NCBI GenBank assembly: GCA_013152075.1
Contig: JAADHD010000338.1
Location: 1-8,065, forward strand
Source of the DNA: Verrucomicrobiota bacterium
GTDB taxonomy: Bacteria > Verrucomicrobiota > Verrucomicrobiia > Verrucomicrobiales > DEV007
Reading direction: 5' to 3'
DNA length: 8,065 bases
Shown: positions 1 to 7,300 of the stretch, piece by piece
Numbering within the stretch: position 1 is the stretch's first letter
How the letters are laid out: every line of letters begins with the position of its first letter
Position numbers and translations under genes: made by a program
Notes under the pieces: generated by a model
Databases searched by the model: none
Told to the model about the DNA's origin: nothing
What the model saw: only the letters and a program-made list of their open reading frames with translations

Positions 1-816
1 GTGTTTTTTGGCCAGCGTTCCAAAATAATCAGTCGAGGGGCCGGGGATGGATTCAGCGACTTCAGGATAGGATCGGCGGGGTTTGATCCCGGCAACGGTG
101 ATGGTTTCTCCCAGCACCACCAAGTCGGCTTTTTTTTCAGCAGCTTCTGCGACAAAAGGGGCAAATTGCTGGCAGACTTCCAAAGCGGTCGCGGCGCCTT
201 TAGGGTAGTAGTGCACCGCTGCGAGCCGGACTTTACGTGCAGGGGGAGGGCCGCTTGGCTCGAATGAGACGTTGCTCCAGCTAACGCTGCCCTCAGGAGC
301 CCAGCGAAATCTGAGAGTAACGACAGCTTGTGTGGCTTTATCAGGAGCGAGGTAGGTGTCATTGACGCTGGTCCATCCGTCGGCTGAGCTTTCTTTGTCC
401 CTGGGGTAGTCGGCGCGGGCGGGGGCCGTGGTTTTTCCGAAAAACTCCGGGTTCACCGGATGGGGAGAGGTGACTGATTTGCCTTTATCATCCTGCCACT
501 CGATTTCCACCACCGTGCTGCGTCGCGGGTAGGGGACCTTGATGCTGTGGCGGGAAGCCTCGAAGTGGTAATAGTCACCGCCCTTGATGGGGAATGCTTT
601 TCTCCAGAAACCGTGCACACCTTTGTCGTCACTGGCTTTGGTAACGAAGCGCTTTTTGTCTTTGTCGTAGCTGAACTGAGGGGCGTGTTTTGGCAACGGA
701 GCGCCGGTTGTCCAGCCTTCGGGACTTCCTTCAGGCGGGTCAAATAAAGTGTCCTTCTGGCGGGCTGCCTGCAGTGTGATCAGTGACAGAGCAAAAAAAG
801 CGATCAGGGTTTTCAT
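1..816 (-). CDS. Secreted carbon-nitrogen hydrolase (nitrilase superfamily), C-terminus outside window
   Basis: The frame is open from the ATG at 814-816 to the left edge, giving 272 residues and no stop. Residues 1-18 form a signal peptide: a Lys, then a hydrophobic stretch, ending near LQA-AR, so export is likely. Residues about 25-190 are a Trp/Tyr-rich, beta-type region (for example DYYHFEASR, VVEIEWQDDKGK, GSVSWSNVSF) that resembles the ligand-binding-like domain often placed before the catalytic part in planctomycete and verrucomicrobial homologues. From about residue 194 (KVRLAAVHYYP) the nitrilase fold begins. ADLVVLGET holds the expected catalytic Glu at residue 237. The Lys and Cys of the Glu-Lys-Cys triad would lie beyond the edge. 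The family hydrolyses non-peptide C-N bonds (amides, nitriles, N-carbamoyl compounds), but the substrate cannot be read here. No clear Shine-Dalgarno precedes the start. The gene is divergent from the AraC-type regulator, which may control it. Confidence 0.85.
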   Translation of the reverse strand, partial: MKTLIAFFALSLITLQAARQKDTLFDPPEGSPEGWTTGAPLPKHAPQFSYDKDKKRFVTKASDDKGVHGFWRKAFPIKGGDYYHFEASRHSIKVPYPRRSTVVEIEWQDDKGKSVTSPHPVNPEFFGKTTAPARADYPRDKESSADGWTSVNDTYLAPDKATQAVVTLRFRWAPEGSVSWSNVSFEPSGPPPARKVRLAAVHYYPKGAATALEVCQQFAPFVAEAAEKKADLVVLGETITVAGIKPRRSYPEVAESIPGPSTDYFGTLAKKH

Positions 817-868
817 GGCAAAATGATCGACGGCCAAACGAGTTTTGGCAATAGTTACTTGTTTGCCA
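816..868. promoter_or_regulatory. Candidate operator: TGGCAA half-sites between divergent genes
   Basis: TGGCAA at 846-851 and TTGCCA at 863-868 form a perfect 6-bp inverted repeat with an 11-bp spacer. A second TGGCAA at 816-821 lies 30 bp from the first in direct orientation and overlaps the first base of the hydrolase start codon. The cluster sits between a regulator gene and its divergent neighbour, where autoregulatory AraC-family sites are often found. Binding by the adjacent regulator is an inference. Six-base arms could also recur by chance in 76 bp, so this is a moderate call. Confidence 0.4.
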
Positions 869-886
869 TGGGAAGTTTTGTATGAT
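859..886 (+). promoter_or_regulatory. Possible promoter of the AraC-type regulator gene
   Basis: TATGAT at 881-886 matches the sigma-70 -10 consensus at five of six positions. It has a weak -35-like TTGTTT at 859-864 with a 16-bp spacer. Transcription would then begin near 893, on the ATG itself, giving a leaderless or nearly leaderless mRNA. That would fit the lack of a Shine-Dalgarno sequence at normal distance; the only GGAAG, at 871-875, is 17 nt away. The weak -35 overlaps one TGGCAA arm, so a bound regulator could affect it. This is inferred from consensus only. Confidence 0.3.
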
Positions 887-892
887 TTGCGC

Positions 893-1675
893 ATGACGGA
901 TCAGTTAAATTACCGAGAATACCAGCAGGCTTTCTTTTCAAAAATGGGAGAAGCTCAGAGTCTGGTATCTTTGTTCGACTATCTTCCCGATGTATATTTT
1001 TATTTGAAAAACGATGAGAGCCGCTTCATCAGGGTGAACGAGCCGCTGTTGCGCACTCACGGTTTGACTCATGAGCGGGAGATGATTGGCAAAAATGATT
1101 TTGATTTTTTTTTACCGTTGCTGGCGGCTCAGTACATCGACGAGGACCGGAGAGTGAGGGAGAGTGGCAAGCCTTTGCCAAACCAGGTTTGGTTGGTTCC
1201 CAACTCAGCGGGCATGTTGTTTTGGTATTTGTCAAGCAAGGTGCCTATTTTTGACAAGGCGGGGAAAGCGATTGGCATTTCCGGGGCGATGGTGCGGATG
1301 GATCAGGTGGGCTCAGTGGTGGAGCCTTACCGCGAAATGACGCCGTCGGTGGCCTATGTGATGAATCACTATACCGAGCACATATCGATTCGTGGTTTGG
1401 CGGAATTGACCGGGCTGTCGCTGAGCCAATTTGATCGTCGGTTCAAAGAATTATTCCAGATGACGCCGTCTAATTATATCCACCGGGTGAGAGTGAATGC
1501 GGCCAGGAGCATGTTGGAAAAATCAGGTGAAAGTATCGGTGAGATCGCCGTGGAGTGTGGCTTTTATGATCAGAGTCATTTCACCAAGCGTTTCAAGCGG
1601 GTGATTGGAATGAGCCCGAGTGCTTATCGCAAGCAGTATGGGCAGAAGAGGGCGGCGGGAGGAGGGGAATATTGA
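893..1675 (+). CDS. PAS domain AraC-family transcriptional regulator
   Basis: This is a 260-residue DNA-binding regulator. Residues about 24-135 look like a PAS sensor domain: LPDVYFYLKND, then RFIRVNEPLLR, IGKNDFDFF, and a strand ending GAMVRMD. The region lacks the cupin typical of AraC itself, so the signal is not predictable. Residues about 153-255 are an AraC/XylS double helix-turn-helix: first helix pair SIRGLAELTGLSLSQFDRRF, second SIGEIAVECGFYDQSHFTKRF, followed by the family signature GMSPSAYRK. I chose the ATG at 893. A TTG at 845 in the same frame would add 16 residues, but it sits inside the candidate operator and promoter and does not add to a domain. PAS-AraC proteins of this layout are frequent in Planctomycetota and Verrucomicrobiota. 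The gene is divergent from the secreted hydrolase, its most likely target apart from itself. The C-terminal tail is short and Gly/Ala/Arg-rich. Confidence 0.9.
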   Translation: MTDQLNYREYQQAFFSKMGEAQSLVSLFDYLPDVYFYLKNDESRFIRVNEPLLRTHGLTHEREMIGKNDFDFFLPLLAAQYIDEDRRVRESGKPLPNQVWLVPNSAGMLFWYLSSKVPIFDKAGKAIGISGAMVRMDQVGSVVEPYREMTPSVAYVMNHYTEHISIRGLAELTGLSLSQFDRRFKELFQMTPSNYIHRVRVNAARSMLEKSGESIGEIAVECGFYDQSHFTKRFKRVIGMSPSAYRKQYGQKRAAGGGEY

Positions 1676-1681
1676 GCAGTA

Positions 1682-1777
1682 GAACAAGGAATGATGAAGT
1701 AGGGAAGGGGGAGAAGATATGAGCTGATAAAGGCGTATTTTATTCCTTCTTCATTCGGTTTTCCTTGCTCCTTGTTC
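1682..1777. repeat. Imperfect intergenic palindrome, purine-rich left arm, pyrimidine-rich right arm
   Basis: The gap between the convergent regulator and der genes (1676-1789) is strongly strand-asymmetric: nearly all A/G on the plus strand to about 1732, then nearly all C/T. GAACAAGGA at 1682-1690 is the exact reverse complement of TCCTTGTTC at 1769-1777. Further in, AATGA at 1690-1694 can pair with TCATT at 1751-1755, next to AAG/CTT-type pairs. A transcript from either strand could fold into a long interrupted stem. It may be a bidirectional terminator, though there is no clean GC stem plus U tract, or a dispersed intergenic repeat copy. Genome-wide copy number cannot be judged from one window. 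Confidence 0.4.
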
Positions 1778-1789
1778 GGTATTCAATCC

Positions 1790-3181
1790 TTACTTCTTTC
1801 TCAGCTTCACTGTTCGTGATTTCATTTTAAAGATCAGGGGCAGGCCGATCATGGGTTGCTCTTTGCGGATTTGTTTTTCCAGATACCGTTCGTAGGTGTG
1901 GGTCAGGATATTAGCGTAATTGACGAAGAGCAAATACTCCTGACTTGGGATCAGGCTTGGGTTGTCACTGCGTTTCTGGGTGCAATAAAGGAGCTTGAGA
2001 CGTTTGCCTCGCTTGCGTGGTGGCGGAGCGGAATCGATCGCTTGCCTGAGCAGTCGGTTGAGGGTGCCGGTGCCGATGGGATCGTTGGCAGTTTTTTTGA
2101 TCCGGCGAATTGATTTGAAAATCTGATTGAGAAATTCATTTTTCAAAGCGGACACGGCGAGTAACGGGGCGTAGTTCAGGAAAAAAAGGTCTTCGCGCAT
2201 TTCTTCTTCCAGTATTTCCAGACGGTCACGGAATTTGGCATCTGGGTGGTAGAGGTCGAATTTGTTGAGGACGATGATGCAGGGTTTTTCAGCCTCCATG
2301 ATCATTCGTGCGATGCGCCGATCCTGGGCGACCACGCCTTTGGCGCAGTCGATGGTGAGCAGGCAGATGTCGGCTCGGCGGATGCTGCGCTCGGCTCGCA
2401 TGGCGCTGAAAACTTCCACCGAGCTGTCGCGGCGAGTGCGTCGTCTCATGCCTGCGGTATCGATCAGCAGGTAGGGATCGTCTCCACGAGTGTAGGGAAC
2501 ATCAACTGAATCTCGGGTGGTGCCGGCAATGTCGCTGACAATGGTGCGCTCATCTTTGAGGATGGCGTTGATAAGTGATGATTTGCCGACGTTGGGGCGA
2601 CCGACGATGGCTACTTTTATTGGTTCCTGCTCTGCTTTGGCCTCTGGATCGGTTTTGATGGGGGTAAATCCCAGAGTGCCCAGTTGATCGTCGATGGCTT
2701 TGACCAGCAGGTCGAAATTGCGGCCATGGGCGGCGCTGACCGAGATTGGGCTATCAAAACCAAGGGCGGAGAAAACCGCTGCATCATTATCCACTTTGGG
2801 ATCATCGATTTTATTGACGATCAGTATTACCGGGGCTTTGGAGCGGTGCAGGATTTGGGCCAGTTCGCTGTCAATGGGAGTGAGGTCTTCGCGCCCGTCG
2901 ACGACAAACAGGATAAGATCCGATGATTCCATCGCGATATCGGCTTCGGTGCGTATTTGGTCAGCAAAAGCATCGTCCAAAGCGGCTCCGATTCCTCCGG
3001 TGTCGGTGATCTCGAAAGTGATTTCCCCCGTCTTGCAGTCGGCAGCAATGCGATCTCGGGTGATGCCCGGTTCATCGTGTACAATCGAAATTCTACGCCC
3101 AGCGAGGCGATTGAATAGGGCTGACTTGCCGACATTAGGTCTGCCGACGATAGCCACACGTGCTTTCTGCGAATTTGCCAT
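1790..3181 (-). CDS. der: Ribosome biogenesis GTPase Der (EngA)
   Basis: This 463-residue protein has the unmistakable tandem-GTPase layout of Der, an essential cytoplasmic factor in 50S ribosomal subunit assembly. GTPase domain 1 has the P-loop GRPNVGKS (13-20), GITRD (39-43), DTGG (60-63), NKID (123-126) and the G5-like SAAHG (149-153). After an acidic linker, domain 2 has GRPNVGKSS (194-202), GTTRDS (220-225), DTAGM (241-245) and NKFD (306-309). The C-terminal KH-like RNA-binding domain, from about 360, contains the basic PPPRKRGKRLK stretch and ends in a Lys/Arg-rich tail. Length is normal for the family and no key residue is missing. The ATG at 3179-3181 is preceded by GGAG. The gene lies 83 nt downstream of the SDR dehydrogenase on the same strand and converges with the regulator gene. 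This pairing has no evident functional logic. Confidence 0.98.
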   Translation of the reverse strand: MANSQKARVAIVGRPNVGKSALFNRLAGRRISIVHDEPGITRDRIAADCKTGEITFEITDTGGIGAALDDAFADQIRTEADIAMESSDLILFVVDGREDLTPIDSELAQILHRSKAPVILIVNKIDDPKVDNDAAVFSALGFDSPISVSAAHGRNFDLLVKAIDDQLGTLGFTPIKTDPEAKAEQEPIKVAIVGRPNVGKSSLINAILKDERTIVSDIAGTTRDSVDVPYTRGDDPYLLIDTAGMRRRTRRDSSVEVFSAMRAERSIRRADICLLTIDCAKGVVAQDRRIARMIMEAEKPCIIVLNKFDLYHPDAKFRDRLEILEEEMREDLFFLNYAPLLAVSALKNEFLNQIFKSIRRIKKTANDPIGTGTLNRLLRQAIDSAPPPRKRGKRLKLLYCTQKRSDNPSLIPSQEYLLFVNYANILTHTYERYLEKQIRKEQPMIGLPLIFKMKSRTVKLRKK

Positions 3182-3192
3182 AATAACAGGAT

Positions 3193-3196
3193 CTCC
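3193..3196 (-). promoter_or_regulatory. Ribosome binding site of der
   Basis: On the minus strand GGAG, within TGGAGA, lies 11 nt before the der ATG. It is the only convincing Shine-Dalgarno-like sequence in front of a start in this window, and it supports the 463-residue form of Der. Confidence 0.5.
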
Positions 3197-3235
3197 AGCG
3201 GGGGCTGACTGACCTGTAGCACTTATTTACAGATA

Positions 3236-3254
3236 TTCCACCATGGAGGTGGAA
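3236..3254 (-). terminator. Hairpin between the SDR gene and der, possible weak terminator or processing site
   Basis: TTCCACC (3236-3242) and GGTGGAA (3248-3254) are perfect 7-bp complementary arms with a 5-nt loop. The hairpin starts 10 nt past the dehydrogenase stop codon and lies upstream of der. There is no U tract after the stem in the minus-strand transcript (it continues TATCTG), so strong intrinsic termination is unlikely. Partial termination, RNA processing or transcript-end protection are alternatives. Confidence 0.35.
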
Positions 3255-3264
3255 GAATGATCGA

Positions 3265-4257
3265 TCACATGAAATCGTCGATGTAAGTATCGATGATTTG
3301 CATCAGGGTCGAGGGCTTGGGAACTCCGATTTTAATCGCTCTCTCGCCATCGGTAGCCGTGGGCCAGGTGGCGACGATACGCTGGATAACGGCATCGGGT
3401 TTGTCGACGATTTCGCCGAGGGTGATATCGCGGCTGGAGGCGACTTCTTCAAGGCTCTCGATCATCTCTGCGACGCTGTGCTGGATGCTGGGCAGGCCGT
3501 AGGCGCGGTCGTCACCCAGAGTGTCAGGGGCGGCTTCGTGTAGGGCGATGAAGGATTCGATGACGTCACGATAGCCCAGGACGGGCATCAGCTGTGAACG
3601 GTCGACCGGGAGCTCGCAGGTTTGGCCAGCAAGCGGCTCGCGCAAAACCCCGCTGGCGAAGCTGGAGGCGGCGGTATTGGGTTTGCCGGGCCGAATGATG
3701 ATGGTCGGCAAGCGAGCCGATCGCCCGTCGATGAAACCTTTGCGGCTATAATCGTTGATCAGAAGTTCGCCGATGACTTTGGTCACGCCGTAGGTGGTTT
3801 GCGGGGTGCGCTTGGTGCCGTCCGATACGGTTTCCGGCATGATCTCTCCTCCAAAAGCGGCGATGCTGCTGGTGAATACCAAACGAGGAGTCGATGAACG
3901 CGCCCGGCAGGCTTCGAGCAGATGACGCTGGCCGTCGAGATTGATGCTTAAAGCATCGTCGAAGCGTACTTCGCATTCGCCGCTGACCATGGAGGCGAGG
4001 TGAAAGACAGAGGTGTCGTCGCGGTCGATGAGTGAAAAAACCTGATCGCGGTCGGCGATGTCGCCGGTGACCCAACGGGTTTGTGAATGTTCTTCGAGGC
4101 CGGCTTTGGCGACGTCGGACAAGTGGGTGTCGAAGAGGAGGATTTCATCGATGGCTTCGACCTGGCCTGACGGGGCTGTCAGCTCACCACGTTTGATGAG
4201 TTGACGGGCGAGTTGATTGCCGAGGAACCCTCCGCCTCCTGTGATAACAACTTTCAT
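3265..4257 (-). CDS. denD: NAD-dependent SDR epimerase/dehydratase-family enzyme, DenD-like (D-erythronate dehydrogenase)
   Basis: This 330-residue extended SDR has a Rossmann nucleotide-binding motif TGGGGFLG at 6-13, the FHLAS motif at 85-89, the TSS strand at 129-131 and the catalytic YxxxK at Tyr156/Lys160. Substrate-side segments SGECEVRFD (92-100), NLDGQRHLLEAC (106-117), LLINDYSRKGFIDGR (165-179) and RPGKPNTAASSFASG (189-203) match, from memory, the group of D-erythronate dehydrogenases (DenD), which oxidise D-erythronate to 2-oxo-tetronate. The product is normally handled by an isomerase, a kinase (DenK-type) and an aldolase, none of which is encoded in this window. The exact substrate is therefore less sure than the family, and other C4 sugar acids are possible. 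No signal peptide is visible, so the enzyme should be cytoplasmic. The ATG at 4255-4257 directly precedes the Rossmann strand and fixes the start, although no Shine-Dalgarno is evident. The upstream 108 bp separate it from the STAND gene. Confidence 0.75.
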   Translation of the reverse strand: MKVVITGGGGFLGNQLARQLIKRGELTAPSGQVEAIDEILLFDTHLSDVAKAGLEEHSQTRWVTGDIADRDQVFSLIDRDDTSVFHLASMVSGECEVRFDDALSINLDGQRHLLEACRARSSTPRLVFTSSIAAFGGEIMPETVSDGTKRTPQTTYGVTKVIGELLINDYSRKGFIDGRSARLPTIIIRPGKPNTAASSFASGVLREPLAGQTCELPVDRSQLMPVLGYRDVIESFIALHEAAPDTLGDDRAYGLPSIQHSVAEMIESLEEVASSRDITLGEIVDKPDAVIQRIVATWPTATDGERAIKIGVPKPSTLMQIIDTYIDDFM

Positions 4258-4365
4258 GACCGGATGCTTAACAAAGACCGTTTAGGCTTGATTGGAAAAT
4301 GATTTTTTCAATATCGTAGGGCAGATATGGCGTTATCTACGGCTGTTTGTGTTGCGATGGCTCAT

Positions 4366-7300
4366 CTAATTATTGGATTTATCCTTCTCTTTCGCCTCGT
4401 TTTCAATGCTCTTGCTGGCAGTAATGTAAACCCAGTCCAACATTTTTGGCACGGAGTTTTTTTCCGCGAGGGGGTGAAGAGTTGCGTAAATTTCGTGATA
4501 CCATTGCATCAGCAGTGGATCTTCCCTTCGATCGGTTTTGGCATAAAGGCTGGCGAGTCGTGCTTTGAGGCGAGTGGCGACGAGTTTACCGTCGATGTTT
4601 CCATAGGCAACCATGCCTGGTTGCAACCACAGTTCGAGCCCCTCGCGGTAAGCTTTTTCAGCCTGTTCCAAACGCTTGGCTTTTTCGTGGATCAGGCCGA
4701 GGTTTTCTGCCGCCGAGGCAAATACGCTTTTTACATTGGGCGGCCAGGCTTTGACCAATTCGGGACCGGTAGTATCACGAACTTCGTTGAGTTTTTGGTA
4801 AGTGGTGGTTGCTTCTTTCATCTTGCCAAGTTCGCGTTCTAGTGAAGCCTGTGAGCTAAGGGAGAAAATTAACATGGTGTCTCCTTTGAGGTGGCCGGCT
4901 TTGAAGTTTGAAAATCCTATGTCAGCGGCTTGTTTCACGTAAGTTAGCGCTTCATCTTTTCTACTGTTACTTTTGAGCCGGTCGCTGAGGTGCTGGTAAT
5001 AGACCGCTAAACTCCGTTTGCAGGCGACCTTGTCCTCACCGGAAGCCGTCTCACAAATCTGCTTGCGCCAGGTGATCGCCTCGAGCCAGATTTGTTTGCC
5101 GTCATCGATCTTCTTGAGTTCGTCGATGTGCATCTTGGCTAGGTCGCGCATCGCATCGGCGAGGTGGGGGGATAGGTGATTTTGTTCCACGTCTCCCGTC
5201 CATCCCTTGCGTAAAAACGCTGCGGCCTTGGTCAGCCATTGGGATGCCTCTTTGTTATTCCCATCGGTAAGAGCCTGACGAGCGAGGCTACGACAGACCA
5301 GCCAGGGAAGTTGGTTGGCGAAGTCATCCTGGTCGGTTACAGCTAGGGGCATGCCACGGTCTTCACACATTTTGAGAACGGCTAGGGCGGTGCCTTTGCT
5401 GAGAGCACTGCCGGAGAGTTTTTTCTGCGTCAAGCTATCAAGATTTCGAATATTCACGGTAAGGTTCTGGAGCAGACGGTGTTGGGCTTGTTCGTGGGCT
5501 GAGTTTGAAATCCACTCGAGGCGTAGATGAACAGACCGATTGGCATAATCATGGAATTGTTGAAGTTCGCCGGTTTCGAGCGCATTTTTACCAAGAGAAG
5601 CCATGAGATTGCAAACGGTGCTAACGGCATTGGGGATACGGCTATATTCGGGGTGCATGTCTTTAATCCGATTTTCAATGAAAGTGAGATGCCCTTTAGC
5701 AAAGGCCACAACTTTGGTGTCGAGTGGTTTTGCATACTTCAAGACATTATTGGCAGCAACCGCCAGAGATGAGGCCACACGTCCAATGTCTGCTGCCATC
5801 TTTGGCGCCAATTTCTTATCCTCTAGATAATGACGCAGCGTGGCCGCCTCTTCATGATAGGCCTCAACGGCCTCCGTGTAGTGTTCCTGGGCAACGGCAA
5901 TTTGACCTCTCAGGGAAAGGCCAGCTGAAAGAATAGACTCACGGTCATCCTGTTCATCTCCATCAGCCGTTCCGATGGAGATTTCATTGTATTTGTTCGC
6001 GAGATCGTAATTGTCAAGTTTGAGATGCGTTCTGGCCAGCTGGTTAGCGGAATAATATAGAGCCCCGGTGGTCAATCCGTAACGCGGGGAAAGCTCATAA
6101 GATTGCTTAGCCATCTTATAAGCGCGCTCTAAAACTCCGAGTTTTTTTTCTTCGGTACCTTCCATTACAGTTGAGAGTCGAAGAAGAACGAGGGAAAATT
6201 TCCCTATCGTTTGAGGACGATTAGGATGGTCTCGAATAAGTTGTTCATACATCTTACTGGCCCGAACCTGATAAGCTTCCGCTTTTTTATTTTCACCCTG
6301 AACTCCCCAATTTAGCCCGGTATAACTTAAATGATAAGCATACTTGTCCCGAAATCGATATGCAGCATGCGGTGCGTTCAGTAGTCTTTCAAATCGCTCT
6401 TCAGCGGCTAAAAAATACTGATTAGCCTTTTTATATCGACCCGCTTCGTAAAGATCCACTCCGAGACGATTTTCCATTTCGGCAGCCTGTCCCTGCCATT
6501 CGAGATTTGAAGGGTCATGCCGGGTAAGCCCTTCTGCTAGAATCTGAGCGCGTTGCATGACCTTTTCGCTGTGGCTAAAGTTTTCACGAAGCAAGGCGCT
6601 TAATAATTTGGATTTTTGATCGAAATTATCAGGGTTCTCATTGATGAGATTGTCCATGATCTCCGAAAAAGTTCCCGGATTTTCAAATTTCTCCCAGAGT
6701 GATTCAGTTTCGACTTCCATGATTTTACAAGCCCGTATACCGTAAGCAACCTGTTCGCGCCAATAGGATGAATTGGGGTTCTGCTTGCTGATCTGAAGCG
6801 CATAACCAAGCATTTCAAGCACCAGCGCCCTCGCTTTTCTCCGTTGATCTAACTTATCATATAGAGTGTGGGCTTTGGATTTTAACAGCTTGCAAAGAGT
6901 ATCTATGCCGCCCGTTGTCAAAGAATCCACGGGAACTTCACGTAAGAGAGTGATCCCTGCTTCGACATGTTGTTTAGCGGTATCGAGATTTCCTTCCTGG
7001 TCTTCCAGCCATGCGAGCCAGCGAAACTCGTTGGCAATATTTTCGCGATAGCGGATTTCATCGGGTTCACGTTCGAAGAGGGAATCCCAGATTGTCTTTG
7101 CTTCTGTAGCTGCAACGAGCGCGTCTCTGATTCGACCCTGATTCTCAAAGGTGTCACTGGCTGCTTCATGAGCATGGGCCCGTTGCTCAAGTGCAGCAAT
7201 ATTCTGCTCGTCCTGCGGCACGGTTTTATAATAGTCACGAACCGCACCTTCCACGCCCGCCATCAACTCGAGCTTCCCGAGACCCTTCAGTTTTGCACTT

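Noticed and set aside
1..267. 88-codon plus-strand frame starting with GTG at the left edge
   Set aside because: It is antisense to the nitrilase-domain coding sequence, which shows a catalytic-Glu motif and a continuous frame of 272 codons.
845..892. TTG start extending the AraC-type regulator by 16 residues
   Set aside because: The extension overlaps the TGGCAA inverted repeat and the -10-like hexamer, and adds no recognisable domain sequence. The ATG at 893 is preferred.
2694..3212. 172-codon open frame on the plus strand
   Set aside because: It lies entirely antisense to the highly conserved GTPase domain 1 region of der and has a low-complexity Ser/Arg/Ala-rich product with no domain.
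4258..4365. Promoter or terminator in the gap between the STAND gene and the SDR gene
   Set aside because: Short inverted repeats (CGTAG/CTACG) and a TACGAT hexamer are present, but no stem with a U tract and no good -35/-10 pair could be supported.
4327..4842. 171-codon plus-strand frame with a hydrophobic start resembling a signal or membrane protein
   Set aside because: It is antisense to the end of the STAND-TPR gene, whose TPR-like repeats continue through this region in the real frame. The hydrophobicity reflects the complementary strand.
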